From: Bacteroidales bacterium
GTDB taxonomy: Bacteria; Bacteroidota; Bacteroidia; Bacteroidales; UBA932
DNA length: 64,000 nucleotides
Direction: 5' to 3'
Assembly (NCBI GenBank): GCA_016291185.1
Contig: JAEFAI010000009.1
Coordinates: 1-64,000 of the forward strand
Shown here: piece by piece, positions 56,617 to 64,000 of the stretch
Layout: every line of letters starts with the position of its first letter
Numbering within the stretch: position 1 is the stretch's first letter
Notes under the pieces: generated by a model
The model's database searches: none
What the model was told of the DNA's origin: nothing
Seen by the model: the letters and a program-made list of their open reading frames with translations, nothing else
Made by a program: the position numbers and the translations under genes

Positions 56617-57512
56617 CAGAAGCATTCTTTCAGGACGCTGATGACGTTGTCGCTGCGTCCCATCGTGTAGAAGTGAATCTCTTCGACCCCGTGCGCGAGC
56701 AGGTCGCGGCACTGCGCCTTGCACCACTCCTGGCCGATCTCATAGGCCTTGTCGGGGTGGGCGGCGATTTCCGCGGTCAGCGCCACGGGGATGTCGATGG
56801 AGAAGCTCTCCGGCAGCAGGTCCACCTGCCGGGCCGACGAGAGCGGCTTGATGCCGGGGATGATCGGAATGGTGATGCCCGCGGCGCGGCAGCGCGCCAC
56901 GAAGTCATAGAACACGGCGTTGTCGAAGAACATCTGGGTGATGATCTGGTCGGCGCCGGCATCGACTTTCTCCTTGAGATACTGGATGTCGGTCTCGGGG
57001 TTGGGCGACTCGAAATGCTTTTCGGGATAGCCGCCCACGCCCAGCGCGAACAGGCGCTGCCCGCCGTTCGCCGCCTCAAAGCGGCGGATGGCTGCAAGCA
57101 GCTCGCTGGCGTGTGCGTAGCCGCCGGGCTCGGGCGTGAAACGCTTCTCGCCCGGCAGCGCGTCGCCGCGCAGGACGAGGATGTTGCGAATGCCCATGAA
57201 CTTGAAGTCCTGCAGCTGGGATTCGATCTGGTCGGCGCTGGCGCCGCCGCAAATCAGGTGCGGGACCACCTCCACTTCGGGGAATGCCGCCTGCACGGCC
57301 GCGCAGACGGCGGTCTGGCTGATGCGCTTGCGCAGCAGGTGGCGCGTGTAGCCACCGCCGGGCTCCGCACGGAACTCGTACTCGTCGCGGTGGCAGGTCA
57401 CGTTGATATAGCGCGGCCCGAACTCCATGAACGGACGGATGCTGTCCAGGAGCTCGGCCTTGGTGATGCCCTTCAAGGGCGGAACAATCTCTAGCGAGGG
57501 AAACGGCTTCAT
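56616..57512 (-). CDS. metF: 5,10-methylenetetrahydrofolate reductase
   Basis: Makes the methyl donor for MetH. 298 residues of the TIM-barrel flavoprotein; SLEIVPP at the start, NVTCHRDEYE, ADQIITQMFFDNAVFYDFV and IIPGIKPL are family blocks. Immediately upstream of metH with a one-base overlap, so both steps of methyl transfer are made from one transcript. Confidence 0.96.
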   Translation of the reverse strand: MKPFPSLEIVPPLKGITKAELLDSIRPFMEFGPRYINVTCHRDEYEFRAEPGGGYTRHLLRKRISQTAVCAAVQAAFPEVEVVPHLICGGASADQIESQLQDFKFMGIRNILVLRGDALPGEKRFTPEPGGYAHASELLAAIRRFEAANGGQRLFALGVGGYPEKHFESPNPETDIQYLKEKVDAGADQIITQMFFDNAVFYDFVARCRAAGITIPIIPGIKPLSSARQVDLLPESFSIDIPVALTAEIAAHPDKAYEIGQEWCKAQCRDLLAHGVEEIHFYTMGRSDNVISVLKECF

Positions 57513-57533
57513 GGGGGCAATAACTACTTTCTG

Positions 57534-57575
57534 GTGGTAAAGATAGTGATTTTCTGTTAATACTTTTTATCTTTG
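57534..57575. promoter_or_regulatory. divergent -7 boxes for metF and cysE
   Basis: Minus strand TATCTTTA (57546-57539 region) faces metF; plus strand TATCTTTG (57568-57575) ends 4 nt before the cysE ATG. The shared 60-nt gap couples methionine and cysteine genes. Confidence 0.5.
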
Positions 57576-57579
57576 GGGT

Positions 57580-58302
57580 ATGGAAGAACTGTTGACTGAA
57601 CTCATTGTGCTGATGCGCCGTGTCGTCTTCCCCGAGTACGTCGGGCAGGAAGACCGGGCGCTGGATTACATGCGCATCCGGAGCGTGGTCCGCAAGATTG
57701 CTGGCGACAAGAAGGCCGATGCTTTCATGGAGCGCATTCCGGAAATCGCCCGCCTGCTCCACACGGACGTGGAGGCCATCGCGGACAATGATCCGGCGGT
57801 TGAGGACCGCACGGAGGTGGTGCTCTGCTACCCTTGTATCAAGGTGATGCTGCACTACCGCACCGCGCATGAGCTTCTGCAGTTGGAAGTTCCCGTGGCG
57901 CCGCGCCTCCTCACGGAGATGGCCCATTCAGCCACCGGTATCGACATCCATCCCGGCGCGCAGATCGGCGAGTACTTCGCCATCGACCACGGTACCGGCG
58001 TGGTGATCGGCGCTACGACCGTGATCGGCAATCACGTGATGCTCTATCAGGGCGTGACCCTCGGCGCCAAGAATTTCAAATACGACCCGGACGGCCGTCC
58101 GCTCAACGAACCCCGCCATCCTATCCTGGAGGACAATGTGACGGTCTATGCCAATACAACCATTCTCGGGCGCGTGACGATCGGCCATGACACCGTGGTC
58201 GGCGGTAACGTCTGGCTTACGCACGATGTCCCGCCGCAGTCGCGCATCCTGCAGTCCCGCGCGGTTGAGCAGCCGCTCTTCGCAGACGGCGCAGGGATTT
58301 AG
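57580..58302 (+). CDS. cysE: serine acetyltransferase
   Basis: Acetylates serine to O-acetylserine, the substrate of CysK. 240 residues; an N-terminal helical region and a left-handed beta helix with hexapeptide repeats (GIDIHPGAQIGEYFAIDHGTG, VVIGATTVIGNHVMLYQGVT). Catalytic His is in IDHGTG. It is the EpsC-like branch. Divergent from metF and convergent with cysK. Confidence 0.95.
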   Translation: MEELLTELIVLMRRVVFPEYVGQEDRALDYMRIRSVVRKIAGDKKADAFMERIPEIARLLHTDVEAIADNDPAVEDRTEVVLCYPCIKVMLHYRTAHELLQLEVPVAPRLLTEMAHSATGIDIHPGAQIGEYFAIDHGTGVVIGATTVIGNHVMLYQGVTLGAKNFKYDPDGRPLNEPRHPILEDNVTVYANTTILGRVTIGHDTVVGGNVWLTHDVPPQSRILQSRAVEQPLFADGAGI

Positions 58303-58319
58303 TCTTTTTTTTCTTTATA

Positions 58320-58406
58320 TGCGGTAGGCGTCCCAAATCCTGGGACGCCTACCGCATTTAGGCCGTTTTTGCGGTTAGCCTGCCAGATTTTGGGACGCCT
58401 ACCGCA
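58320..58406. repeat. hairpin repeat between cysE and cysK
   Basis: TGCGGTAGGCGTCCCA (58320-58335) and its perfect complement (58341-58356) form a 16-bp hairpin with a five-base loop. A second, weaker copy follows (58370-58406) whose right arm is identical. The pair may act as a terminator for the convergent genes, but there is no proper T run after either stem. Confidence 0.8.
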
Positions 58407-58408
58407 CC

Positions 58409-59326
58409 CTAGCGTTCAAACAGCGGCGTGGAGAGGTAGCGCTCGCCGGTGTCGGGGAGCAGGGCCACGATGAGCTTGCCCTTGTTCTCCGGCTTCTTCG
58501 CGAGCTCGTAGGTTGCGCTGAAGGCGGCGCCGGAGGAGATGCCGACGAGCAGACCGAGGCGGTCGGCCAGCAGGCGGGCTCCGGCGAAGGCGTCGTCGTC
58601 GGTGACGGTGAGCACGTTATCGACATAATCCTTCAAGAAGGTCTGCGGGACGAAACCTGCGCCGATGCCCTGAATCTTATGCTTGCCGGGGACGCCCGTG
58701 GTGATGACGGCAGAGGAAGCGGGCTCCACGCCGATGACCTGGATGCTCTCTTTGTGGGCCTTCAGACCCTTGCCGGTACCGCTGACGGTGCCGCCTGTGC
58801 CGATGCCGGCCACGAAAATACCAACTTCTCCGTCGGTGTCTCGCCAGATCTCCTGGGCGGTGGTGCGCTCGTGGGCGGCCGGGTTGGCCAGGTTAGTGAA
58901 TTGCCCGAGGATCACGGCGCCCGGAGTATTCTGACGGATTTCTTCTGCTTTGGCGATGGCTCCCTTCATGCCTTCCGCTCCGGGCGTGAGCACGATCTCG
59001 GCGCCGAAGGCTTTGAGGAGGTTGCGACGCTCGACACTCATCGTGTCGGGCATCGTGAGGATGGTTTTGTACCCCTTGGCGCGAGCCACCCAGGCAAGAC
59101 CGATGCCGGTGTTGCCGCTGGTGGGTTCCACGATGGTGGCGCCTGCTTTGAGCGTACCTTTCTGTTCAGCGTCTTCGATCATCGCCAGAGCGATGCGGTC
59201 CTTGACGCTGCCCCCGGGGTTGTATTTTTCGAGCTTGAGCGCGATGCGCGCCTGCTGGCCATCCAGGCCGGAGACCTCCAGGAGGGGGGTGTTCCCGATG
59301 AGGTCGGTAAGGTTCTGGTATATCAT
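58409..59326 (-). CDS. cysK: cysteine synthase A
   Basis: PLP enzyme that makes cysteine from O-acetylserine and sulfide. 305 residues; the PLP lysine is Lys42 in PGGSVKDRIA; PTSGNTGIGLA and GTGGTVSGTGKGLK bind the cofactor phosphate. Its partner CysE is encoded just beyond it on the other strand. Confidence 0.96.
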   Translation of the reverse strand: MIYQNLTDLIGNTPLLEVSGLDGQQARIALKLEKYNPGGSVKDRIALAMIEDAEQKGTLKAGATIVEPTSGNTGIGLAWVARAKGYKTILTMPDTMSVERRNLLKAFGAEIVLTPGAEGMKGAIAKAEEIRQNTPGAVILGQFTNLANPAAHERTTAQEIWRDTDGEVGIFVAGIGTGGTVSGTGKGLKAHKESIQVIGVEPASSAVITTGVPGKHKIQGIGAGFVPQTFLKDYVDNVLTVTDDDAFAGARLLADRLGLLVGISSGAAFSATYELAKKPENKGKLIVALLPDTGERYLSTPLFER

Positions 59327-59345
59327 AATGCTGTAAAGTTACTAA

Positions 59346-59450
59346 TATTTTTGCAGCATCAGCAGACTGCCCCTTGCGGGCAAAGTAAATCGTCCTCGCT
59401 TCGTTGCGGAAATGCCCGCCCGGGGCAGCCCGCTGCCTGCTGCTGCCAGA
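59346..59450. repeat. long imperfect hairpin between cysK and the sulfhydrylase gene
   Basis: CTGCCCC (59367-59373) with GGGGCAG (59422-59428), TGCGGGCA (59375-59382) with TGCCCGC (59413-59419), and an outer CAGCA-rich stem. The loop is CG-rich (TCCTCGCTTCG). The general design is like the type A elements, but the loop motif GTGAACGG is missing. Confidence 0.65.
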
Positions 59451-59452
59451 AG

Positions 59453-60739
59453 CTACTGCGCTTCAAATGCTTGTTCTATATCTGCTATAATGTCATCGAT
59501 GTGCTCCACGCCGATGGACAGACGGATGGTCGTCGGGGTGATGTGCTGCTCGGCGAGTTCTTCCGGGCTGAGCTGGGAGTGGGTGGTGGTGTAGGGATGG
59601 ATGACCAGGCTCTTGACATCGGCCACGTTGGCGAGCAGGGAGAAGATCTTGAGGTTGTCGATGAAACGCCAGGCGTCTTCCTGCGTGCCCTTGATCTCAA
59701 AGGTGAAAATGGAGCCGGCACCCTTCGGGAAATAGCGACAGTACAGCGCGTGATCGTGGTGCTCGGGTAGGGCCGGGTGGTTGACCTTCGCCACCTTCGG
59801 ATGCTTGGAGAGGTACTCGACGACCTTGAGGGCATTCTGGGTGTGGCGCTCTATGCGCAGCGGGAGGGACTCCACGCCCTGGAGGAGGATCCAGGCGTTG
59901 AAGGGGCTGATGGCAGCGCCGGTGTCGCGCAGCAGGACGGCACGGATGCGCGTGACGAAGGCGGCCGGGCCGGCCACGTCGGCAAAGACGGCACCGTGAT
60001 AGCTCGGATCCGGTTTTGCGAGCGTCGGGTACTTGTCGGCGTTCGCCTTCCAGTCGAACTTGCCACCGTCCACGATCACGCCGCCGAGGGAGCTGCCGTG
60101 GCCACCGATGAACTTGGTCGCGGAGTGGACGACAATGTCGGCGCCATGCTCGAGCGGTCGGATGACGATAGGGGCAAAGGTGTTGTCCACGATGAACACG
60201 ATCCCGTGCCGGTGCGCCACGGCAGCAATGCCTTCGAAGTCGGCGACATCAGAGTTCGGGTTGCCGAAGGTCTCGGCATAGATCACTTTGGTGTTGGGCC
60301 GGATGGCAGCCTCGAGGGCTTTCAAATCATTGACATTCAAAATAGTATTCTCGACACCCTGCGTGGTGAGGGTGTGGGTGATCAGGTTGTAGGAACCGCC
60401 GTAGAGGTTGTCGGCGGCGATGATGTGGTCGCCATTCTGCAGGACATTCTGCAGGGCGTAGGTGATGGCGGCGGCGCCGGAAGCGACCGCCAGGCCGGCC
60501 ACACCACCCTCGAGGGCGGCGACGCGCTCCTCGAACACACCCTGGGTGGAGTTGGTCAGTCGGCCATAAATGTTGCCCGGGTCGCGCAGGCCGAAGCGGT
60601 CGGCCGCGTGCTGGGAGTTACGGAAAACGTATGAAGTCGTCTGATAAATAGGTACAGCGCGGGAATCAGATGCGGGGTCCGGGGTCTCCTGGCCGACATG
60701 GATGGCCAGCGTCTCAACATGGTAATTTTTCGTGCTCAT
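59453..60739 (-). CDS. metY: O-acetylhomoserine aminocarboxypropyltransferase (sulfhydrylase)
   Basis: PLP enzyme that makes homocysteine from O-acetylhomoserine and sulfide. 428 residues, the long form typical of this enzyme rather than cystathionine gamma-synthase (~380). The PLP lysine lies in SATKFIGGHGSSLGG near residue 207; TNSTQGVFEERVAALEGG and AETFGNPNSDVAD are family blocks. It supplies homocysteine to MetH. Divergent from an Lrp-type regulator gene. Confidence 0.92.
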   Translation of the reverse strand: MSTKNYHVETLAIHVGQETPDPASDSRAVPIYQTTSYVFRNSQHAADRFGLRDPGNIYGRLTNSTQGVFEERVAALEGGVAGLAVASGAAAITYALQNVLQNGDHIIAADNLYGGSYNLITHTLTTQGVENTILNVNDLKALEAAIRPNTKVIYAETFGNPNSDVADFEGIAAVAHRHGIVFIVDNTFAPIVIRPLEHGADIVVHSATKFIGGHGSSLGGVIVDGGKFDWKANADKYPTLAKPDPSYHGAVFADVAGPAAFVTRIRAVLLRDTGAAISPFNAWILLQGVESLPLRIERHTQNALKVVEYLSKHPKVAKVNHPALPEHHDHALYCRYFPKGAGSIFTFEIKGTQEDAWRFIDNLKIFSLLANVADVKSLVIHPYTTTHSQLSPEELAEQHITPTTIRLSIGVEHIDDIIADIEQAFEAQ

Positions 60740-60772
60740 ATTCTTGAATTATTAAAATTATAATCTTTTTTC

Positions 60773-60877
60773 TTGCCGGCCGGAAGCTCCCGTTTCTCCG
60801 CTATCGTGCTTCGCTCCGCTTCGCACGACCCTGTCCGGGTGAACGGCTCCGAAACGGGACTTCCGGCGGGCTGGCAA
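60773..60877 (+). repeat. structured palindromic element, type A, copy 3 (intergenic)
   Basis: Nested arms: TTGCC (60773-60777) with GGCAA (60873-60877); CCGGAAG (60780-60786) with CTTCCGG; unpaired C at 60787; TCCCGTTTC (60788-60796) with GAAACGGGA (60851-60859). The loop has TCGTGC/GCACGA and TCCGGGTGAACGGC. It has the same plan as the atpG and manA copies with different arm sequences, here in the metY-lrp gap. Confidence 0.85.
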
Positions 60878-60939
60878 TGACAAAGGTCGGGCGTTTAGAA
60901 TAATCTTCCAAAGACTTTTTAAACTTTGGAGAATAATGC

Positions 60940-60947
60940 TAAATTTG
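60940..60947 (+). promoter_or_regulatory. possible -7 box for the Lrp-type gene
   Basis: TAAATTTG matches TAnnTTTG, about 75 nt before the ATG at 61022. The -33 region is T-rich (CTTTTT) only. Confidence 0.4.
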
Positions 60948-61021
60948 TGATTTGGATAGAATAATAATTCCGCAAACCGAGCAAAAAGGCAGAGCGGACA
61001 GAACAAAAATCTTTTGGCCCT

Positions 61022-61486
61022 ATGAGCGGACTCGACGCCACCGATCTCGCCATCCTGCGCATCCTGCAGGAAGACGCTGCGCTGACCAACAAACAGGTCG
61101 CCGCGCGCGTACATCTTTCCCCCACGCCCGTCTTCGAGCGCATCAAGCGCCTGCGCGAGCAGGGCTACATCAAAGGCTACGTGGCCGTGCTCGATGCCGA
61201 GAAGCTCGACTGCTCCTTCATCGCCTTCTGCTACATCAAGATGAAGCAGCACACCTTCGAGAACGCCCAGCGCCTGATGGACGCCGTGCAGAGCATGGAA
61301 GAAGTCGGAGAATGCTACAATATATCAGGCGACTACGACTTCCTGCTGAAAGTCTACGTCTCCAGTATGAAGGAGTACCAGCAGTTCGTGCTGCGGATCC
61401 TCGGCGAGCTCGACTGCATCGGCGGCCTGAACAGCTCCTTCGTCATGGGCGAAGTCAAGAACACCCATGCCGTCCCGGTACGATGA
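61022..61486 (+). CDS. Lrp/AsnC family transcriptional regulator
   Basis: A 154-residue regulator: N-terminal helix-turn-helix (LTNKQVAARVHLSPTPVFERIKRL, written in two parts as LTNKQVAARVHL and SPTPVFERIKRL, residues about 22-45) and C-terminal RAM ligand-binding domain. Lrp proteins respond to amino acids. Its place opposite metY suggests control of sulfur amino acid genes, which is inference from position. Confidence 0.92.
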   Translation: MSGLDATDLAILRILQEDAALTNKQVAARVHLSPTPVFERIKRLREQGYIKGYVAVLDAEKLDCSFIAFCYIKMKQHTFENAQRLMDAVQSMEEVGECYNISGDYDFLLKVYVSSMKEYQQFVLRILGELDCIGGLNSSFVMGEVKNTHAVPVR

Positions 61487-61487
61487 A

Positions 61488-61520
61488 AAAAGCCGGCCCC
61501 GCGGGGGTCGGCTTTCTTCT
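61488..61520. terminator. bidirectional terminator between lrp and rpoC
   Basis: AAAGCCGGCCCC and GGGGTCGGCTTT arms with a GCG loop, followed by CTTCT on the plus strand and by TTTTTTC on the minus strand. Confidence 0.8.
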
Positions 61521-61537
61521 ATAGAGAGGTAAGTACC

Positions 61538-64000
61538 TTACAGTTCGTTGAGCTCCTGGGTCATCTCGTCCTTGCGGCCGACGATGATATCCTGGTAGTT
61601 CTTCAGACCGGTACCGGCCGGGATCAAGTGACCGCAGATGACGTTCTCCTTGAGGCCTTCGAGGTGATCGACACGACCGCGGATGGCGGCCTCGCTGAGC
61701 ACCTTCGTGGTCTCCTGGAAGGAGGCGGCGGAGATGAAGCTGTCGGTCTTGAGGGCGGCGCGGGTGATACCTTGGAGGATCAGGCGGGCCGTAGCGGGGC
61801 GCGTCGGGCGGGCGACGAGGGCGCGGAGGCCCTGACGCTCGAGCGAGGCGTTCTCGCTGCGCATCTCGCGGGCGCCGATGATGTCGCCCTGCTCGAACTT
61901 CTGGGAGTCACCGGGATCCTCGACATAGTACTTGCCGTAGATCTGGTCGTTGACATCCATGAAGCGCCACTTGTCCACCATTTCCTCAGCGAGGAACTCG
62001 GTGTCGCCCGGGAAGGTGATCTCGACCTTGCGCATCATCTGGCGGACGATGATCTCGAAATGCTTATCGTTGATCTTCACGCCCTGCAGACGGTACACGG
62101 CCTGCACCTCGTTGACGATGTATTCCTGAGCCTTGACCGGTCCGAGGATGGCGAGGATGTCGCTCGGGGACACACCGCCGTCGGACAGCGGGAAGCCTGC
62201 GCGGACATAGTCGTTGTCCTGGACGAGGATCTGCTTGGTCAAAGGAACGAGGTAGGACTTCTTCGCACCGGACTTGTTGGTGACGGTGATCTCACGGTTA
62301 CCGCGCTTGACGCTGCCCAGCTTGACCTCACCGTTGATCTCGGAGAGGATGGCGGGGCTGGACGGGTTGCGGGCCTCGAAGAGCTCGGTGACGCGCGGCA
62401 GACCGCCGGTGATATCACTGGCCTTGCCGATGGCACGCGGGATCTTCATGATGACGTCACCGACCTTGACGGTGCTGCCGTTCTCGGCCATGATGTGGGC
62501 GCCGACCGGGAGGTTCAGCGAACGGAGGATGGTCTTGCCGTCCTCGGCCACAATGTGCATGACCGGGCTCTTGGTCTTGTCCTTGGACTCGATGATAACC
62601 TTATCGGTGCTGATGGAGAACTCATCGGCGGAATCCTTCTGGAAGGTGGAGCCTTCGATCATGTTCTCGAAGCGGACCGTACCGGCGGACTCGACGATGG
62701 TGGTTGCGTTGTAAGCATCCCACTCGCAGATCAGGTCGCCCTTGGTCACCTTGTCACCGTCCTTCTTGTACAGCACGGCGCCGTAAGGCACATCGTACTG
62801 GGAGTAGGTGATGCCGGTGTTCTCGTCGAGGATGCGGAGTTCGGCCATGCGGCTCACGACCACGGTCTCGATCTCGCCGTCTTCCTTGACGCGCTCGATG
62901 GTACGGAGCTCCTCGAACTTGAGGACACCCTCGTACTTGGACTCGATGGAAGAGTCGGCTGCGGAGGAAGAAGCGGTACCACCGACGTGGAAGGTACGGA
63001 GGGTCAGCTGCGTACCCGGCTCACCGATGGACTGGGCGGCGATGACGCCGACCACTTCGCCCTTCTCGACCATGCGGCTGGTCGCGAGGTTGCGTCCGTA
63101 GCACTTGGCGCAGACGCCCTTGCGGCTCTCGCAGGTGAGCACCGAACGGATCTCCACCTGCTCGATCGGCAGGGAGTCGATCAGGTCGGCTTCCTTCTCG
63201 CGGATCTCCTCGCCGGCCTTGATGATGAGCTCACCGGTCAGCGGGTTGAAGATATCGTGGACGGACGTACGGCCCAGGATGCGCTCGCCGAGGGACTCGA
63301 CGACCTCGTCCTTGTTCTTGATGGCCGTAGCGATGAGGCCGCGGAGCGTACCGCAATCCTCTTCGGTGATGATCACGTCGTGGGACACGTCCACCAGACG
63401 GCGGGTCAGGTAACCGGCGTCAGCCGTCTTAAGGGCGGTATCGGCCAGACCCTTACGGGCACCGTGGGTGGAGATGAAGTATTCAAGCACGGTCATACCC
63501 TCCTTCAGGTTGGACACGATCGGGTTCTCGATGATGTCCGCGCCGGAGGCACCGGCCTTCTGCGGCTTGGCCATCAGGCCTCGCATACCGCAGAGCTGCT
63601 TGATCTGGGTGGTGGAACCACGGGCACCGGAATCCAGCATCATGAACACGGGGTTGAATCCCTGCTGGTCAGCGGAGATCTGCTTCGTGACGATGCCGGT
63701 CAGGCGGTTGTCCACGGAGGACCACAGGTCGATGACCTTGTTGTAACGCTCGTTGTTGGTGATGAAGCCCATGTCGTAGTCGTCACGGATGGCGGCCACC
63801 TGCTTGTAGGCCTCGTCCACCAGGGTGGTCTTCTCGACCGGGACGATCACGTCGCCCAGGTTGAAGGAGATACCGGCACGGAACGCCTGGTCGTAACCGA
63901 GGTTCTTGATATCGTCGAGGAACTGCGCGGTGCGGGTCACACCGGTGTGCTTGATGACGTCGGTGATGATCTTACGCAGCGCCTTCTTGCCGAGCACTTC
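61538..64000 (-). CDS. rpoC: DNA-directed RNA polymerase beta' subunit (partial, C-terminal part)
   Basis: The gene runs off the right edge; about 820 C-terminal residues are present. Recognisable parts: trigger-loop region and bridge helix area (GARGSTTQIKQLCGMRGLMA), the second zinc cluster (CESRKGVCAKCYGRNLA), QSIGEPGTQLTLRTFHVGG, and the long Bacteroidota-type insert before the C-terminal SFISAASFQETTKVL. The Met at 63997 is internal, not a start. Confidence 0.98.
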   Translation of the reverse strand, partial: EVLGKKALRKIITDVIKHTGVTRTAQFLDDIKNLGYDQAFRAGISFNLGDVIVPVEKTTLVDEAYKQVAAIRDDYDMGFITNNERYNKVIDLWSSVDNRLTGIVTKQISADQQGFNPVFMMLDSGARGSTTQIKQLCGMRGLMAKPQKAGASGADIIENPIVSNLKEGMTVLEYFISTHGARKGLADTALKTADAGYLTRRLVDVSHDVIITEEDCGTLRGLIATAIKNKDEVVESLGERILGRTSVHDIFNPLTGELIIKAGEEIREKEADLIDSLPIEQVEIRSVLTCESRKGVCAKCYGRNLATSRMVEKGEVVGVIAAQSIGEPGTQLTLRTFHVGGTASSSAADSSIESKYEGVLKFEELRTIERVKEDGEIETVVVSRMAELRILDENTGITYSQYDVPYGAVLYKKDGDKVTKGDLICEWDAYNATTIVESAGTVRFENMIEGSTFQKDSADEFSISTDKVIIESKDKTKSPVMHIVAEDGKTILRSLNLPVGAHIMAENGSTVKVGDVIMKIPRAIGKASDITGGLPRVTELFEARNPSSPAILSEINGEVKLGSVKRGNREITVTNKSGAKKSYLVPLTKQILVQDNDYVRAGFPLSDGGVSPSDILAILGPVKAQEYIVNEVQAVYRLQGVKINDKHFEIIVRQMMRKVEITFPGDTEFLAEEMVDKWRFMDVNDQIYGKYYVEDPGDSQKFEQGDIIGAREMRSENASLERQGLRALVARPTRPATARLILQGITRAALKTDSFISAASFQETTKVLSEAAIRGRVDHLEGLKENVICGHLIPAGTGLKNYQDIIVGRKDEMTQELNEL

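Overview
The window is a GC-rich chromosomal segment of a member of the Bacteroidales (Bacteroidota). The evidence is two SusC/SusD pairs, the ATP synthase gene order atpD-C-B-E-F-H-A-G with a short epsilon subunit, a type IX secretion (T9SS) C-terminal signal on a protease, a PorV/PorQ-like protein, Mpi-like invertase, and promoters with the TAnnTTTG -7 box of this phylum. The genus cannot be fixed from sequence reading alone.

Layout: 1-457 end of an rRNA operon (23S 3' end, 5S, terminator). 600-7252 complete F-type ATP synthase operon. 7264-10979 two exported proteases (S8 with T9SS tail, S41 with PDZ). 11006-13555 an AT-richer island with a toxin/antitoxin-like cluster, a PorV-like barrel and a HigA-like regulator. 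13751-25522 two divergent, closely related susC-susD operons with an Mpi-like serine recombinase between them, flanked by inverted repeats. 25597-28081 metK-smpB-miaA, with a SAM-II riboswitch in front of metK. 28290-35635 a large TonB-dependent receptor, two exported nucleases and an M3 peptidase. 35735-43144 gpmI, manA, rnr (antisense), and a purine salvage set (apt, Tsx-like outer membrane channel, NCS2 permease). 43225-53005 rdgB, prenyl synthase, rsgA, MATE pump, a lipoprotein, exoA, cysS, U32 protein. 53002-61486 a sulfur amino acid block (metH-metF, cysE, cysK, OAH sulfhydrylase, Lrp). 61538-64000 the 3' two thirds of rpoC.

The two most unusual signals are: (1) a family of palindromic, structured repeat elements that sit in frame inside housekeeping genes (atpG twice, manA, rnr twice, rdgB, metH twice) and also in intergenic gaps. 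Three copies of one ~105-nt type share a branched fold whose stems differ in sequence but keep base pairing. (2) A self-contained switch in which a recombinase gene, bounded by inverted 17-nt sites, separates two alternative SusCD operons, which suggests alternating expression of two glycan transporters.
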